In this document: piece by piece, positions 51,997 to 59,270 of the stretch
How positions within the stretch are numbered: position 1 is the first letter of the stretch
Layout of the letters: each line of letters opens with the position of its first letter
Assembly: GCA_019744975.1 (NCBI GenBank)
Contig: JAIETP010000019.1
Coordinates: 1 to 59,472 of the forward strand
Source: Burkholderiales bacterium
GTDB taxonomy: Bacteria; Pseudomonadota; Gammaproteobacteria; Burkholderiales; SG8-41
Reading direction: 5' to 3'
Length of the DNA stretch: 59,472 bases
Position numbers and translations under genes: made by a program
The notes under the pieces: model-generated
What the model saw: only the letters and a program-made list of their open reading frames with translations
What the model was told of the DNA's origin: nothing
The model's database searches: none

Positions 51997-53181
51997 ATGG
52001 CCACCCCGAAAAAACCGGCAGCCCGCAAAACCCCCGCAGCAAAACGCCGCACCATCGTGCTGGTCGCCACGCGCAAAGGCGCCTGGCTGTTCCACGGCGA
52101 TGCCGCGCGCAGGACCTGGAAAGCCGACGGCCCGCATTTTCTCGGCCATGTCATCAGCCACATGGTGCTCGACCCGCGCGACGGCAAAACCCTGCTCGCC
52201 GCCGCCAAAACCGGCCACCTCGGCCCCACGGTGTTCCGCTCCACTGACCGCGGCCGCCACTGGAAGGAAGCCGCGCAACCGCCGGCCTTCGCCAAGGCCG
52301 CGGACGGCAGCGGCCGCACGGTTGATCACACCTTCTGGCTGACCCCCGGCCCGGCCTCCGAACCGGAGGTCTGGTACGCCGGCTCATCGCCGCAGGGGTT
52401 GTTCCGCTCCACTGACGGCGGCGTGAACTGGGCGCCGTTTTCGTCGATCAACGAAGACCCGCAGTTCCGCGAGTGGATGGGTACTGCGCAGGACGGCACA
52501 CCCGATGGCCCAAAACTGCATTCGGTCATCATCGACCCGCGTGATGCCCGGCATCTCTACATCGGCATGTCCGGCGGCGGCGTGCACGAATCGACGGACG
52601 CCGGCCGCACCTGGAAAACCCTGCTGAAAGGACTGGACGTGGTCGAGGGCTTCGGCTTCGACCCGGCGCAACCGACCTTCCACGACCCGCACTGCATCCG
52701 CATCTGCCCGTCGAATCCGGACCGGCTCTACCAGCAAAACCACTGCGGCATCTACCGCATCGACCGCCCTTCCGATACCTGGGTGCGCATCGGCAAGGCC
52801 ATGCCGAAAAAAGTCGGCGACATCGGCTTCCCGATGGTGGTGCACCCGCGCGACGACAACACCGCCTGGGTGTTCCCGATGGACGGCAGCGGTGTCTGGC
52901 CGCGCACCAGTCCCGACGGCAAACCCGCGGTCTACGGCACACACAACGGCGGCAAGACCTGGCAGCGCATGGATGCCGGCATGCCAAAGAATCAGGCGTG
53001 GTGGACGGTGAAACGCCAGGCGATGGCCGCGGATCAAGCGGACTCGGTGGGCCTCTACTTCGGCACCACCAGCGGTGAACTGTGGCTGGGCCGTAACATG
53101 GACCAAAAAGCAGGCCAACGCTGGACCTGCATCGCACGCAACCTGCCGGAAATCTACGCCGTGGAAACCGCAACGATTTAA
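51997..53181 (+). CDS. Sialidase-like BNR/Asp-box beta-propeller protein
   Basis: This 394-residue protein has four visible Asp boxes of sialidase-type propellers: 'RSTDRGRHW', 'RSTDGGVNW', 'ESTDAGRTW' and 'THNGGKTW'. Catalytic sialidase arginines cannot be assigned, so an enzyme role is doubtful. The N-terminus is a Lys/Ala/Pro-rich tail without signal peptide, so it should be cytoplasmic. AAGGAGAACC precedes the ATG at 51997. It is followed after 12 bases by a MoaD-like gene, a pairing I recall from many other genomes but without known function. Confidence 0.85.
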   Translation: MATPKKPAARKTPAAKRRTIVLVATRKGAWLFHGDAARRTWKADGPHFLGHVISHMVLDPRDGKTLLAAAKTGHLGPTVFRSTDRGRHWKEAAQPPAFAKAADGSGRTVDHTFWLTPGPASEPEVWYAGSSPQGLFRSTDGGVNWAPFSSINEDPQFREWMGTAQDGTPDGPKLHSVIIDPRDARHLYIGMSGGGVHESTDAGRTWKTLLKGLDVVEGFGFDPAQPTFHDPHCIRICPSNPDRLYQQNHCGIYRIDRPSDTWVRIGKAMPKKVGDIGFPMVVHPRDDNTAWVFPMDGSGVWPRTSPDGKPAVYGTHNGGKTWQRMDAGMPKNQAWWTVKRQAMAADQADSVGLYFGTTSGELWLGRNMDQKAGQRWTCIARNLPEIYAVETATI

Positions 53182-53193
53182 GCGGGCCGGACA

Positions 53194-53451
53194 ATGAAAG
53201 TGCTGATCCCCAGTGCGCTGCGTTCCTACACCGAACGCAGCCAGACCGATGCGCAGGGCGCGACTCTCGCCGCCCTGCTGCTCGATCTCGACCGCCAGTA
53301 TGCGGGCATTCGTTTTCGCATGATCGATGAGCAGGATCACATCCGCCGCCACATCCGCATTTTCGTCAACGGCACACAGGTCACCGATCTCGCGCAGCCC
53401 TTGGCGGAAAGCGATGAGATCATCATCGTACAGGCGCTGAGCGGCGGCTGA
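53194..53451 (+). CDS. MoaD/ThiS-family ubiquitin-like protein
   Basis: This 85-residue protein has the beta-grasp plan of small sulfur carriers: 'MKVLIPSALRSYT', a central 'DLDRQYAGIRFRM', 'RIFVNGTQVTD' and the C-terminal diglycine (ALSGG) that is adenylated and loaded with sulfur in MoaD and ThiS. No activating enzyme (MoeB/ThiF) or molybdenum gene is near. It is tied to the propeller gene, so it may carry sulfur to, or tag, that protein. Confidence 0.88.
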   Translation: MKVLIPSALRSYTERSQTDAQGATLAALLLDLDRQYAGIRFRMIDEQDHIRRHIRIFVNGTQVTDLAQPLAESDEIIIVQALSGG

Positions 53452-53493
53452 AAACAGTTTATTTCGAGCAACCCTGACCCAAGGAGAACAACC

Positions 53494-53853
53494 ATGTCTT
53501 ATGTCGACGGATTTGTATTGCCGGTACCGAAGAAAAAGATCGAGGCTTACCGCCGCCTGGCGAAAAAAGCCAGCAAGGTGTGGCGCGATCACGGCGCGCT
53601 GGATTACATGGAATGCGTGGCTGACGACGTGAAGCCCGGCAAACTCACCTCGTTCCCGCAAAGCGTCAAACTCAAAACCGGCGAGACGGTGGTGTTTGCC
53701 TGGATCGTCTACAAGTCGCGCGCCCACCGCGACCGCGTCAATGCCAGGGTAATGAAGGATCCGCGCCTCGCCGAGATGTGCGACATGAAAAACATGCCGT
53801 TTGACGCCAAACGCATGATCTACGGCGGCTTCAAAAAACTGGTCGGCTTCTGA
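53494..53853 (+). CDS. DUF1428 (YbaA-like) protein
   Basis: This 119-residue protein begins 'MSYVDGFVLPVPKKKIEAYRR' split over one strand and helix, and has 'HGALDYMECVADDV', 'VFAWIVYKSRAHRD' and 'MIYGGFKKLV', all standard for DUF1428. The fold is a dimeric ferredoxin-like barrel; function unknown, though such proteins often accompany VOC and DGPF genes. AAGGAGAACAACC precedes the ATG. Confidence 0.93.
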   Translation: MSYVDGFVLPVPKKKIEAYRRLAKKASKVWRDHGALDYMECVADDVKPGKLTSFPQSVKLKTGETVVFAWIVYKSRAHRDRVNARVMKDPRLAEMCDMKNMPFDAKRMIYGGFKKLVGF

Positions 53854-53874
53854 TCGGCCGCAGAACCGCGCGCC

Positions 53875-54363
53875 ATGCAACAACTCGCCGATACCCGCAC
53901 CACGCTGCACATCAGGCATCACTACGCGGCGCCACAGGCCCGCGTGTTTGATGCCTGGTTGTCGCCGCAACTGGCGGGATTGTGGTTGTTTGCAACCGCG
54001 TCGCGGCCGATGGTGAACGTGACCATTGATGCGCGCAGCGGTGGCGCGTTCTGCCTTGTTGAGCGCCGGGCCGGTGCCGTCATCGAACACCGCGGCCGTT
54101 ATGTTGAAATCCTGCGACCGCAACGCCTGGTGTTCATGCTGCATTCAAAAGACTGCGCCCCGAAGGAAGTCCCCTTGGGGGGCGCGCCCCATGCCACCCG
54201 GGTCACGGCCGTATTCACCGCGCAGGACAGGACTTGCATGCTGGAATTGATGCACGAAGACCTGCCCGCGGATCATGCCGCGCATATGGAGGCGCGCTGG
54301 ACGGGAATGCTGTACGGCCTGGGTGTCGTGCTGACAGGGCGGGACAGCGGGGAAAGATTATAA
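53875..54363 (+). CDS. SRPBCC / AHSA1-like protein carrying a repeat-encoded insert
   Basis: This 162-residue protein has the Aha1/START-like fold: 'LHIRHHYAAPQARVFDAWLSP', 'DARSGGAFCLVERR' and a C-terminal helix 'HMEARWTGMLYGLGVVL'. Residues of about 93-107 ('APKEVPLGGAPH') are encoded by a palindromic repeat also found inside pgi and look like an insertion in a loop before the strand 'VTAVFTAQD'. No strong ribosome site is seen before the ATG. It is the last gene of the cluster. Confidence 0.85.
   Translation: MQQLADTRTTLHIRHHYAAPQARVFDAWLSPQLAGLWLFATASRPMVNVTIDARSGGAFCLVERRAGAVIEHRGRYVEILRPQRLVFMLHSKDCAPKEVPLGGAPHATRVTAVFTAQDRTCMLELMHEDLPADHAAHMEARWTGMLYGLGVVLTGRDSGERL
54160..54190. repeat. 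Dispersed palindromic repeat, copy 1 (inside the AHSA1-like gene)
   Basis: The core AAGTCCCCTTGGGGGGCGC (54167-54185) is identical to the copy in pgi at 58811-58829, and GAAG precedes both. Outer GCGCC/GGCGC bases make the unit roughly palindromic. It starts at codon position 2 here, giving Glu-Val-Pro-Leu-Gly-Gly, unlike the pgi frame. Confidence 0.85.
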
Positions 54364-54364
54364 G

Positions 54365-54384
54365 TTATTGATTATAAACAATAA
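54365..54384. terminator. A/T-rich hairpin between convergent genes
   Basis: TTATTG (54365-54370) pairs with CAATAA (54379-54384) in a 42-base A/T-rich spacer between the AHSA1-like gene and yqjK. It is weak for a terminator but is the only candidate between these convergent units. Confidence 0.35.
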
Positions 54385-54405
54385 TTAATAACATTACTTT
54401 ATGAT

Positions 54406-54696
54406 TCAGCGGCGGCTGCGCAATGTATTGCGTAAGGTACTGCCGACCTGCCACAACAAAAAACCACGCTGCAACCAACCGGCTGCGCGAAGCGGCCGCA
54501 GCGCCGCCACCAGCAACCCCATCCCCGCCAGCGCCGCTGGATAACGGCGCACATATCTAACCGCTGCAATGCCGCGATCGACCCATGCCAGCCGCGGTGA
54601 CCACGGCTCGATACACTGCGCAAGCACGGCACGTTGTGCTGCAGACTGGGCCAGCAGTTTTTCGCGCCGTGCGATCAGCTCATTGAGCTCATTCAT
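54406..54696 (-). CDS. yqjK: YqjK-like protein
   Basis: This 96-residue basic protein has a helical N-terminus ('MNELNELIARREKLLAQSAAQR') and one hydrophobic segment ('YPAALAGMGLLVAAL'), ending 'GWLQRGFLLWQVGSTLRNTLR'. The pattern matches E. coli YqjK. It is the third gene of yqjDEK, 25 bases after yqjE. Role unknown; YqjD of the same operon associates with ribosomes at the inner membrane. Confidence 0.85.
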   Translation of the reverse strand: MNELNELIARREKLLAQSAAQRAVLAQCIEPWSPRLAWVDRGIAAVRYVRRYPAALAGMGLLVAALRPLRAAGWLQRGFLLWQVGSTLRNTLRSRR

Positions 54697-54721
54697 TCAA
54701 CTCACTCATTCAATTCACTGC

Positions 54722-55108
54722 TCATGGTCCGGAGGACAGCTGTTCGCGGTCCTTGACCAGTTCGTTGATGCTGGCATCGAACAGGCGCGGCTTGTTGCGC
54801 ATTTTTTGCATGGCGACAATCCACAAGCCAATACCACTCGCCAGGAATATCGCCGTCAGCAGGCCCAGCGTCAACAAGCGGTACGTGTCCCAGAACATCA
54901 CCACGACAAATATTGCCAGCAGCACCACGCCGACGCCAATGCAGAACAGCGCCACCATCGCCGAAATCAGGATCGCCGTCAGCCGCGCCCGCTCCTCGGC
55001 GACGTCCGTGGACAAAAGCTCAAGGCGGGTCTGCACCACGCCGACCAGCGTCAAGGTCAGCGTTTTCAGTGACGCCAGCAGACCTTCCGCCTCGCGGGGT
55101 TCGGCCAT
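54722..55108 (-). CDS. yqjE: YqjE-like phage-holin-family membrane protein
   Basis: This 128-residue protein has two long helices (about 43-72 and 77-100) after an amphipathic start ('GLLASLKTLTLTLVGVVQTRLELLSTD', in two parts), the layout of YqjE/DUF1469. Despite the family name holin there is no phage context. It lies six bases after yqjD. Confidence 0.9.
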   Translation of the reverse strand: MAEPREAEGLLASLKTLTLTLVGVVQTRLELLSTDVAEERARLTAILISAMVALFCIGVGVVLLAIFVVVMFWDTYRLLTLGLLTAIFLASGIGLWIVAMQKMRNKPRLFDASINELVKDREQLSSGP

Positions 55109-55114
55109 GAAAAG

Positions 55115-55441
55115 TTAACGCCGACCGATCAGCAGGCCGATCACCAGACCCACACCGGCAGCGATGCCCACCGCATGCCAGGGATGGTCGTGCACGTATT
55201 CGTCGGTGACGCGGGCCGCCTCCTTGGTCTTCGCCAGCAGTTCTTCCTCGGCGTCGAGCATCTTGTCCTTGGCGATCTTCAACGATTCCTGCACCCGTGT
55301 GCGCACGGCAGCCAGCGCTTCGCCGCCCTGTCCGGCCGAAGCCTTCAGCAGCGCCTCGGCATCCGCGACCACGACCTTGAAGTCGCTGATCAGCTTTTCC
55401 TTGGTGACATCAGTGGTATGGCTTCCGGTTGCTGTATTCAC
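55115..55441 (-). CDS. yqjD: YqjD-like DUF883 protein
   Basis: This 108-residue protein has a long amphipathic helical region rich in Lys, Ala and Glu and a C-terminal anchor ('HAVGIAAGVGLVIGLLIGRR'). This tail and 'VHDHPWHAVG' are typical of YqjD/ElaB, inner-membrane proteins that bind stationary-phase ribosomes. The start is GTG at 55441, nine bases after GAGG. It leads the yqjDEK operon. Confidence 0.92.
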   Translation of the reverse strand: MNTATGSHTTDVTKEKLISDFKVVVADAEALLKASAGQGGEALAAVRTRVQESLKIAKDKMLDAEEELLAKTKEAARVTDEYVHDHPWHAVGIAAGVGLVIGLLIGRR

Positions 55442-55649
55442 TGGCAGGTTCCTCTCATGGAAAGTAAAAAACAGGCAGATGCCTGAACAATATCATCATG
55501 ATGCTTTGCGGCAAAAGCCGGCCCGGACTTTCCGGGCGGATTTTTGACGCAGGCGCGAAGCAGATACAAGGCGAGACCTGAAACGCAAGGCTCAAACCAT
55601 TAGATGCGATATTGGGGCAAGGTTCCTGATTTCAAGCCCTGCCGGGCGA

Positions 55650-56366
55650 TCAGTGATGGCGGGCTGCCGCCAGTTTTGCCAGACAGAGCTGCGTAAACGC
55701 CAGCCCCGACAACACCGGCACCAGCAGGTTGACCACCGGCACGTACAACAACAGCGACAGCAGGATGCCGAGCAGGAACAGGTCGCCGCGCGAGTTGCGC
55801 ACGATCTCTGCAAATTCTTCCGCGCTGGCGTGTTCCGCCAGCGCATCGTAACGGAGCAGGCGCTGGCTGAGCCAGGCCGAAGTCAGCACCGGCGCCAGCA
55901 CAGCACCAATCCCCGTCAACCACAGCGGCAGCGTGAAAATCCACAACAGGGCGAAAACAGTGATGCCGATGACGGCGTTGCCGATGCTGCCGGCCAGCGT
56001 ACCACCAGCCGCTCTTTGGAGACCCGGGTGATAACGCTCGGCAACAAATTTGACGATCACCGGCATCGCGACGATTTCAGTGATCAGCAACGCGGTCACC
56101 AGCATCGCCGGCAGGATGGCGATCAGCACCACCAGCGCCGCCGTGTAATCGATCACCCAGGTCGCGCTCCAGCCCTGCAGCCAGCCGGCGACCGTGGTCG
56201 AGCTCATCGCCGCGGTGAGACCTCCGGTCCAGGCGTCCCAGAACAGCCACGCCAGCACCATCCACACCACCAGGCTGCCCAACATCGGCAGGAACACCAG
56301 GGCGATGATGCGCCGGTCAAACAGGTTGCCCGCGGCGCGGGTCAGTGCGCTAACGGCGGCGTGCAT
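55650..56366 (-). CDS. EI24-domain (CysZ-like) membrane protein
   Basis: This 238-residue protein has about six helices and the EI24/CysZ pattern: 'FLPMLGSLVVWMVLAWLFW', a central 'LVTALLITEIVAMPVIVKFV', and 'RGDLFLLGILLSLLLYVPVVNLLVPVLSGLAF', broken over two helices. CysZ imports sulfate, but many EI24 proteins have unknown roles. It starts 49 bases after lrgB ends, and the gap is filled with four tandem 12-bp repeats that also provide its AAGGGG ribosome-site sequence. Confidence 0.88.
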   Translation of the reverse strand: MHAAVSALTRAAGNLFDRRIIALVFLPMLGSLVVWMVLAWLFWDAWTGGLTAAMSSTTVAGWLQGWSATWVIDYTAALVVLIAILPAMLVTALLITEIVAMPVIVKFVAERYHPGLQRAAGGTLAGSIGNAVIGITVFALLWIFTLPLWLTGIGAVLAPVLTSAWLSQRLLRYDALAEHASAEEFAEIVRNSRGDLFLLGILLSLLLYVPVVNLLVPVLSGLAFTQLCLAKLAAARHH

Positions 56367-56369
56367 CCG

Positions 56370-56417
56370 ATTGTTCCCCTTATTGTTCCCCTTATCGTTC
56401 CCATCATCGTTCCCATC
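56370..56417. repeat. Four tandem 12-bp repeats
   Basis: Two copies of ATTGTTCCCCTT (56370-56393) are followed by two of ATCGTTCCCATC (56394-56417). They fill the gap between lrgB and the EI24 gene. On the minus strand each reads GGGAAC, the last two AAGGGGAAC, directly upstream of the EI24 start, so copy number could shift ribosome-site spacing. Confidence 0.9.
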
Positions 56418-57141
56418 AAATCCATCTCCACAGAATCAGCAGCAGCGGCGCCAGTATCGCAGTTACCAAACCGTTCATGCCCATGCCGAGTCCGGCAAAG
56501 GCGCCCGCCTGTTCGCTGACCTGAAACGCTCGCGCGGTGCCGATGCCGTGGGCTGCGATGCCGACCGCGAAACCGCGCACGCTGAAATCGGTGATGCGCA
56601 GACCGTCGAGCACGTATTTGGCCATCACCGCGCCGCTGACGCCGGTCAGCATTACCAGCACCGCGGCCAGCGACGGGATGCCGCCGATTTTTTCGGCAAT
56701 ACCCATCGCGATCGGCGTGGTCACCGATTTCGGCGCCAGCGACAGCAGCGTGGTCTCGCTGGCGCCGAGCAGCCAGGCGATGCCCACCGCGGACACGATG
56801 GCGGTCAGCGAACCGGCAAGCAGCGCCACGGCCAGCGGCAGCGCGAGTTTTTTCAGCTTGTCGAACTGCAGGTACAGCGGCACCGCCAGCGCAACCGTCG
56901 CCGGGCCGAGCAGGAAGTGCACAAATTGGGCGCCATCGAAATACGTGGCATAGGTGGTGCCGGTCAGCGTCAGCGCGGCAACCAGCATCAGGATCGCCAG
57001 CAGCACCGGATTGAGTAACGGATTGAACCCAGCGCGCTGGTATACCCAATAGGCGGCCTGGTAGGCGACCAGTGTCAGGGTCAGCCCGAGCAGCGGGCTC
57101 GCGGAAAGATAAACCCAGACATCGGCGATGCGCGGCGTCAT
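56416..57141 (-). CDS. LrgB/CidB-family membrane protein
   Basis: This 241-residue protein has six to eight helices and the family motifs 'NPLLNPVLLAILMLVAAL', 'GPATVALAVPLYLQ', 'LAPKSVTTPIAMGIAEKIGG' and 'AHGIGTARAF'. LrgB/CidB proteins act with LrgA/CidA in holin-like control of lysis or in export of small acids such as pyruvate or glycolate. Its start overlaps the lrgA-like stop by four bases. Confidence 0.92.
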   Translation of the reverse strand: MTPRIADVWVYLSASPLLGLTLTLVAYQAAYWVYQRAGFNPLLNPVLLAILMLVAALTLTGTTYATYFDGAQFVHFLLGPATVALAVPLYLQFDKLKKLALPLAVALLAGSLTAIVSAVGIAWLLGASETTLLSLAPKSVTTPIAMGIAEKIGGIPSLAAVLVMLTGVSGAVMAKYVLDGLRITDFSVRGFAVGIAAHGIGTARAFQVSEQAGAFAGLGMGMNGLVTAILAPLLLILWRWI

Positions 57142-57518
57142 GCGCCACCGTCCCCGCCGCCTGTTCCGCCTTCACCACCGCTGCGACCGCGCATCAGCGC
57201 CTGCATCACCAGTGCACTGACGCCGATCGCCAGCGCGGTGCTGATGATGGTCGCGGCGAGTATCGGCAGCCACTCACCGGACACCCGTGAAAAATGCACC
57301 ATCACGCCGACACCGGCGGGCACGAACAGCAGCGACAAATGCTGCAGGATGCCATTGGCGGTGTCGCGCAAGGGCACGGCAAGGCCGCCGCGCACGCAGA
57401 GGCTCAAGAACAGCAGCAGCAGGCCGATCACCGGCCCGGGGATCGGCAGGCCGGCGAACTGCACCAGCACTTCGCCGATCAGCTGGAACACCAGCAACAC
57501 CGTGAGTGCACCGAGCAT
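57138..57518 (-). CDS. LrgA/CidA-family holin-like protein
   Basis: This 126-residue protein has four helices with 'GLPIPGPVIGLLLLFLSL' and 'LSLLFVPAGVGVMVHF', both diagnostic of CidA/LrgA. The C-terminal tail is rich in Gly and Asp/Glu. It is the first gene of a two-gene lrgAB-like unit and is divergent from pgi with a 104-base spacer. Confidence 0.92.
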   Translation of the reverse strand: MLGALTVLLVFQLIGEVLVQFAGLPIPGPVIGLLLLFLSLCVRGGLAVPLRDTANGILQHLSLLFVPAGVGVMVHFSRVSGEWLPILAATIISTALAIGVSALVMQALMRGRSGGEGGTGGGDGGA

Positions 57519-57622
57519 GTGTTGTCCGTATCGTCCTTGAATCAGATGACAGTATTGTAAACGCCACTACCCATGCAGCGCCGGGGTACAATGCCGGACA
57601 TGCCTGAAGCACCTGCAAAACA

Positions 57623-59263
57623 ATGGTCTCGCTGACGCGCACCCCCGCCTGGCGTGCGCTCAGCGCACACCAGCGCAGCTGGGGCCGGCGTTCCCTGCGC
57701 GAACTGTTCGCCGCCGATCCACAGCGGTTCCAGCGCTTTTCGCTCGAAGCCTGCGGCCTGCTGCTCGATTATTCGAAAAACCTGATCGTCCCCGAAACCC
57801 TGGAACTGCTGCTGGCATTGGCCCGCGAACGCGGATTACCGGACCAGATCCGCGACCTGCTCGCCGGCAAACGCGTCAATACCACGGAAAAACGCGCCGC
57901 CTGGCACACAGCCTTGCGCGCCGGAGAAGACGCGCCGCGCGAAGTCCGCAAAACACTGGCCGCGATGCGCAAGCTGGCGACGGCCCTGCGCGACGGCAAA
58001 ATCTTTGGTGCCAATGGTCACGCCATCACCGATGTCGTCAGCCTGGGTATCGGCGGTTCGGTGTTGGGACCGGCGCTGGCTGCTGCCGCCTGTGCCCCGG
58101 ATGCCGGTTCGCCACGGGTGCATTTCATCCACACGCCGGGCGAATCGCTGGAGCGCCTGCTAGCGACGCTGGATGCGGCAAACACGCTGTTCATCGTGCA
58201 ATCCAAGAGTTTCTCAACCCAGGAAACGCTGCTCAATGCCCGGGCCGCGCGCGCCTGGCTGCAGACGTCCGGCATTGCAGACCACGGCGCGCATTTCGCT
58301 GCTGTCACCGCGAATTCCCCCGCCGCTGAGGCCTTCGGCGTGGCGCAGGAACGTATTTTTCCGATGTGGGACTGGGTCGGCGGACGTTATTCGCTGTGGT
58401 CAGCGGTCGGCCTGCCGGCGATGATTGCAATGGGCGCCGACGCCTTCGACGAATTGCTCGCCGGCGCCGCCGAAATGGATGCGCATTTTGCCAGCGCCGC
58501 TTTGGATAAAAACATGCCGGTGCTGCTGGCGCTGATCGGACTGTGGCACAGTAATTTTTTCGCCATGGCTTCGCGCGCGGTGATTCCTTATCAGCCGGGG
58601 CTGGGACTGCTGCCGGCCTGGCTGCAGCAACTCGAAACGGAAAGCCTGGGCAAAAGCGTCAGCCGGCGCGGCAAAACACTGCGCCAGGACACCGGCCCGG
58701 TGTTGTGGGGCAGCGCCGGAACCGAAGGACAACACGCCTACTTCCAGCTGCTGCACCAGGGCACGCGGCCGGTGCCGGTGGATTTCATCACCAGTTGCGC
58801 GCCGCGAAGCAAGTCCCCTTGGGGGGCGCCGCGCAGCGATGATGCAGACCAGACTCATGCGGTCATGCTGTCGAACTGTTTTGCACAATCCGCCTTGCTG
58901 ATGTGCGGCGTGAGTGCAGCAGAAACGGAACAAGCCTTGCTGCAGCAAAGCCACAGCGCGCGCGAAGCCGCGCGGCTGGCGCCGCACCAGGCGCTGCCCG
59001 GCAACCGGCCGAGCAACACGCTGCTGCTGCCGGTGCTCGACGCACGCAGCCTCGGCGCCCTGCTCGCCCTCTATGAACACCGCACCTTCGTGCAAAGCGC
59101 GATCTGGGACATCAACGCCTTTGACCAGTGGGGCGTGGAACACGGCAAACGCCTGGCCGGCGGCCTGCTGCCGGAATTCACCGCCACTGCGCCGGCGACA
59201 GCGCACGACGCATCGACCGACGGGTTGATTGCTTTTGTAAAAAAACAAGGGAAAAAAGCTTAA
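57623..59263 (+). CDS. pgi: Glucose-6-phosphate isomerase
   Basis: This 546-residue enzyme interconverts glucose-6-phosphate and fructose-6-phosphate. Present are 'SLGIGGSVLGP', 'VQSKSFSTQETLLNA', 'WDWVGGRYSLWSAVGL', the catalytic Glu in 'GSAGTEGQHAYFQLLHQG' and Lys in 'WGVEHGKRLA'. Residues of about 392-404 ('APRSKSPWGAPR'), between 'VPVDFI' and 'LSNCFAQ', are encoded by a palindromic repeat shared with the AHSA1-like gene and seem to replace the usual loop. The fold before and after is normal, so the enzyme is probably active. Confidence 0.95.
   Translation: MVSLTRTPAWRALSAHQRSWGRRSLRELFAADPQRFQRFSLEACGLLLDYSKNLIVPETLELLLALARERGLPDQIRDLLAGKRVNTTEKRAAWHTALRAGEDAPREVRKTLAAMRKLATALRDGKIFGANGHAITDVVSLGIGGSVLGPALAAAACAPDAGSPRVHFIHTPGESLERLLATLDAANTLFIVQSKSFSTQETLLNARAARAWLQTSGIADHGAHFAAVTANSPAAEAFGVAQERIFPMWDWVGGRYSLWSAVGLPAMIAMGADAFDELLAGAAEMDAHFASAALDKNMPVLLALIGLWHSNFFAMASRAVIPYQPGLGLLPAWLQQLETESLGKSVSRRGKTLRQDTGPVLWGSAGTEGQHAYFQLLHQGTRPVPVDFITSCAPRSKSPWGAPRSDDADQTHAVMLSNCFAQSALLMCGVSAAETEQALLQQSHSAREAARLAPHQALPGNRPSNTLLLPVLDARSLGALLALYEHRTFVQSAIWDINAFDQWGVEHGKRLAGGLLPEFTATAPATAHDASTDGLIAFVKKQGKKA
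58803..58834. repeat. Dispersed palindromic repeat, copy 2 (inside pgi)
   Basis: The 19-base core AAGTCCCCTTGGGGGGCGC (58811-58829) matches copy 1 exactly. Here it begins at codon position 1 and is read Lys-Ser-Pro-Trp-Gly-Ala. Flanks GCGCGCCGCGAAG before and GCCGCGCAGC after extend the imperfect palindrome. Confidence 0.85.
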
Positions 59264-59270
59264 AATCTTT

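Noticed and set aside
55521-55545. Hairpin GCCCGGA-CTT-TCCGGGC with T-run as a plus-strand terminator
   Set aside because: No plus-strand gene ends nearby, and on the minus strand the T-run after the stem is short and offset. Kept out of the feature list.
56370-56417. Possible CRISPR array
   Set aside because: Units are 12 bp with no spacers; this is a simple tandem repeat. No cas genes occur in the window.
57653-57667. GTGCGCT-C-AGCGCAC palindrome near the start of pgi as another Crp/Fnr-type site
   Set aside because: The arms are offset by one base from the 16-bp motif, and it lies inside coding sequence far from the stress island.
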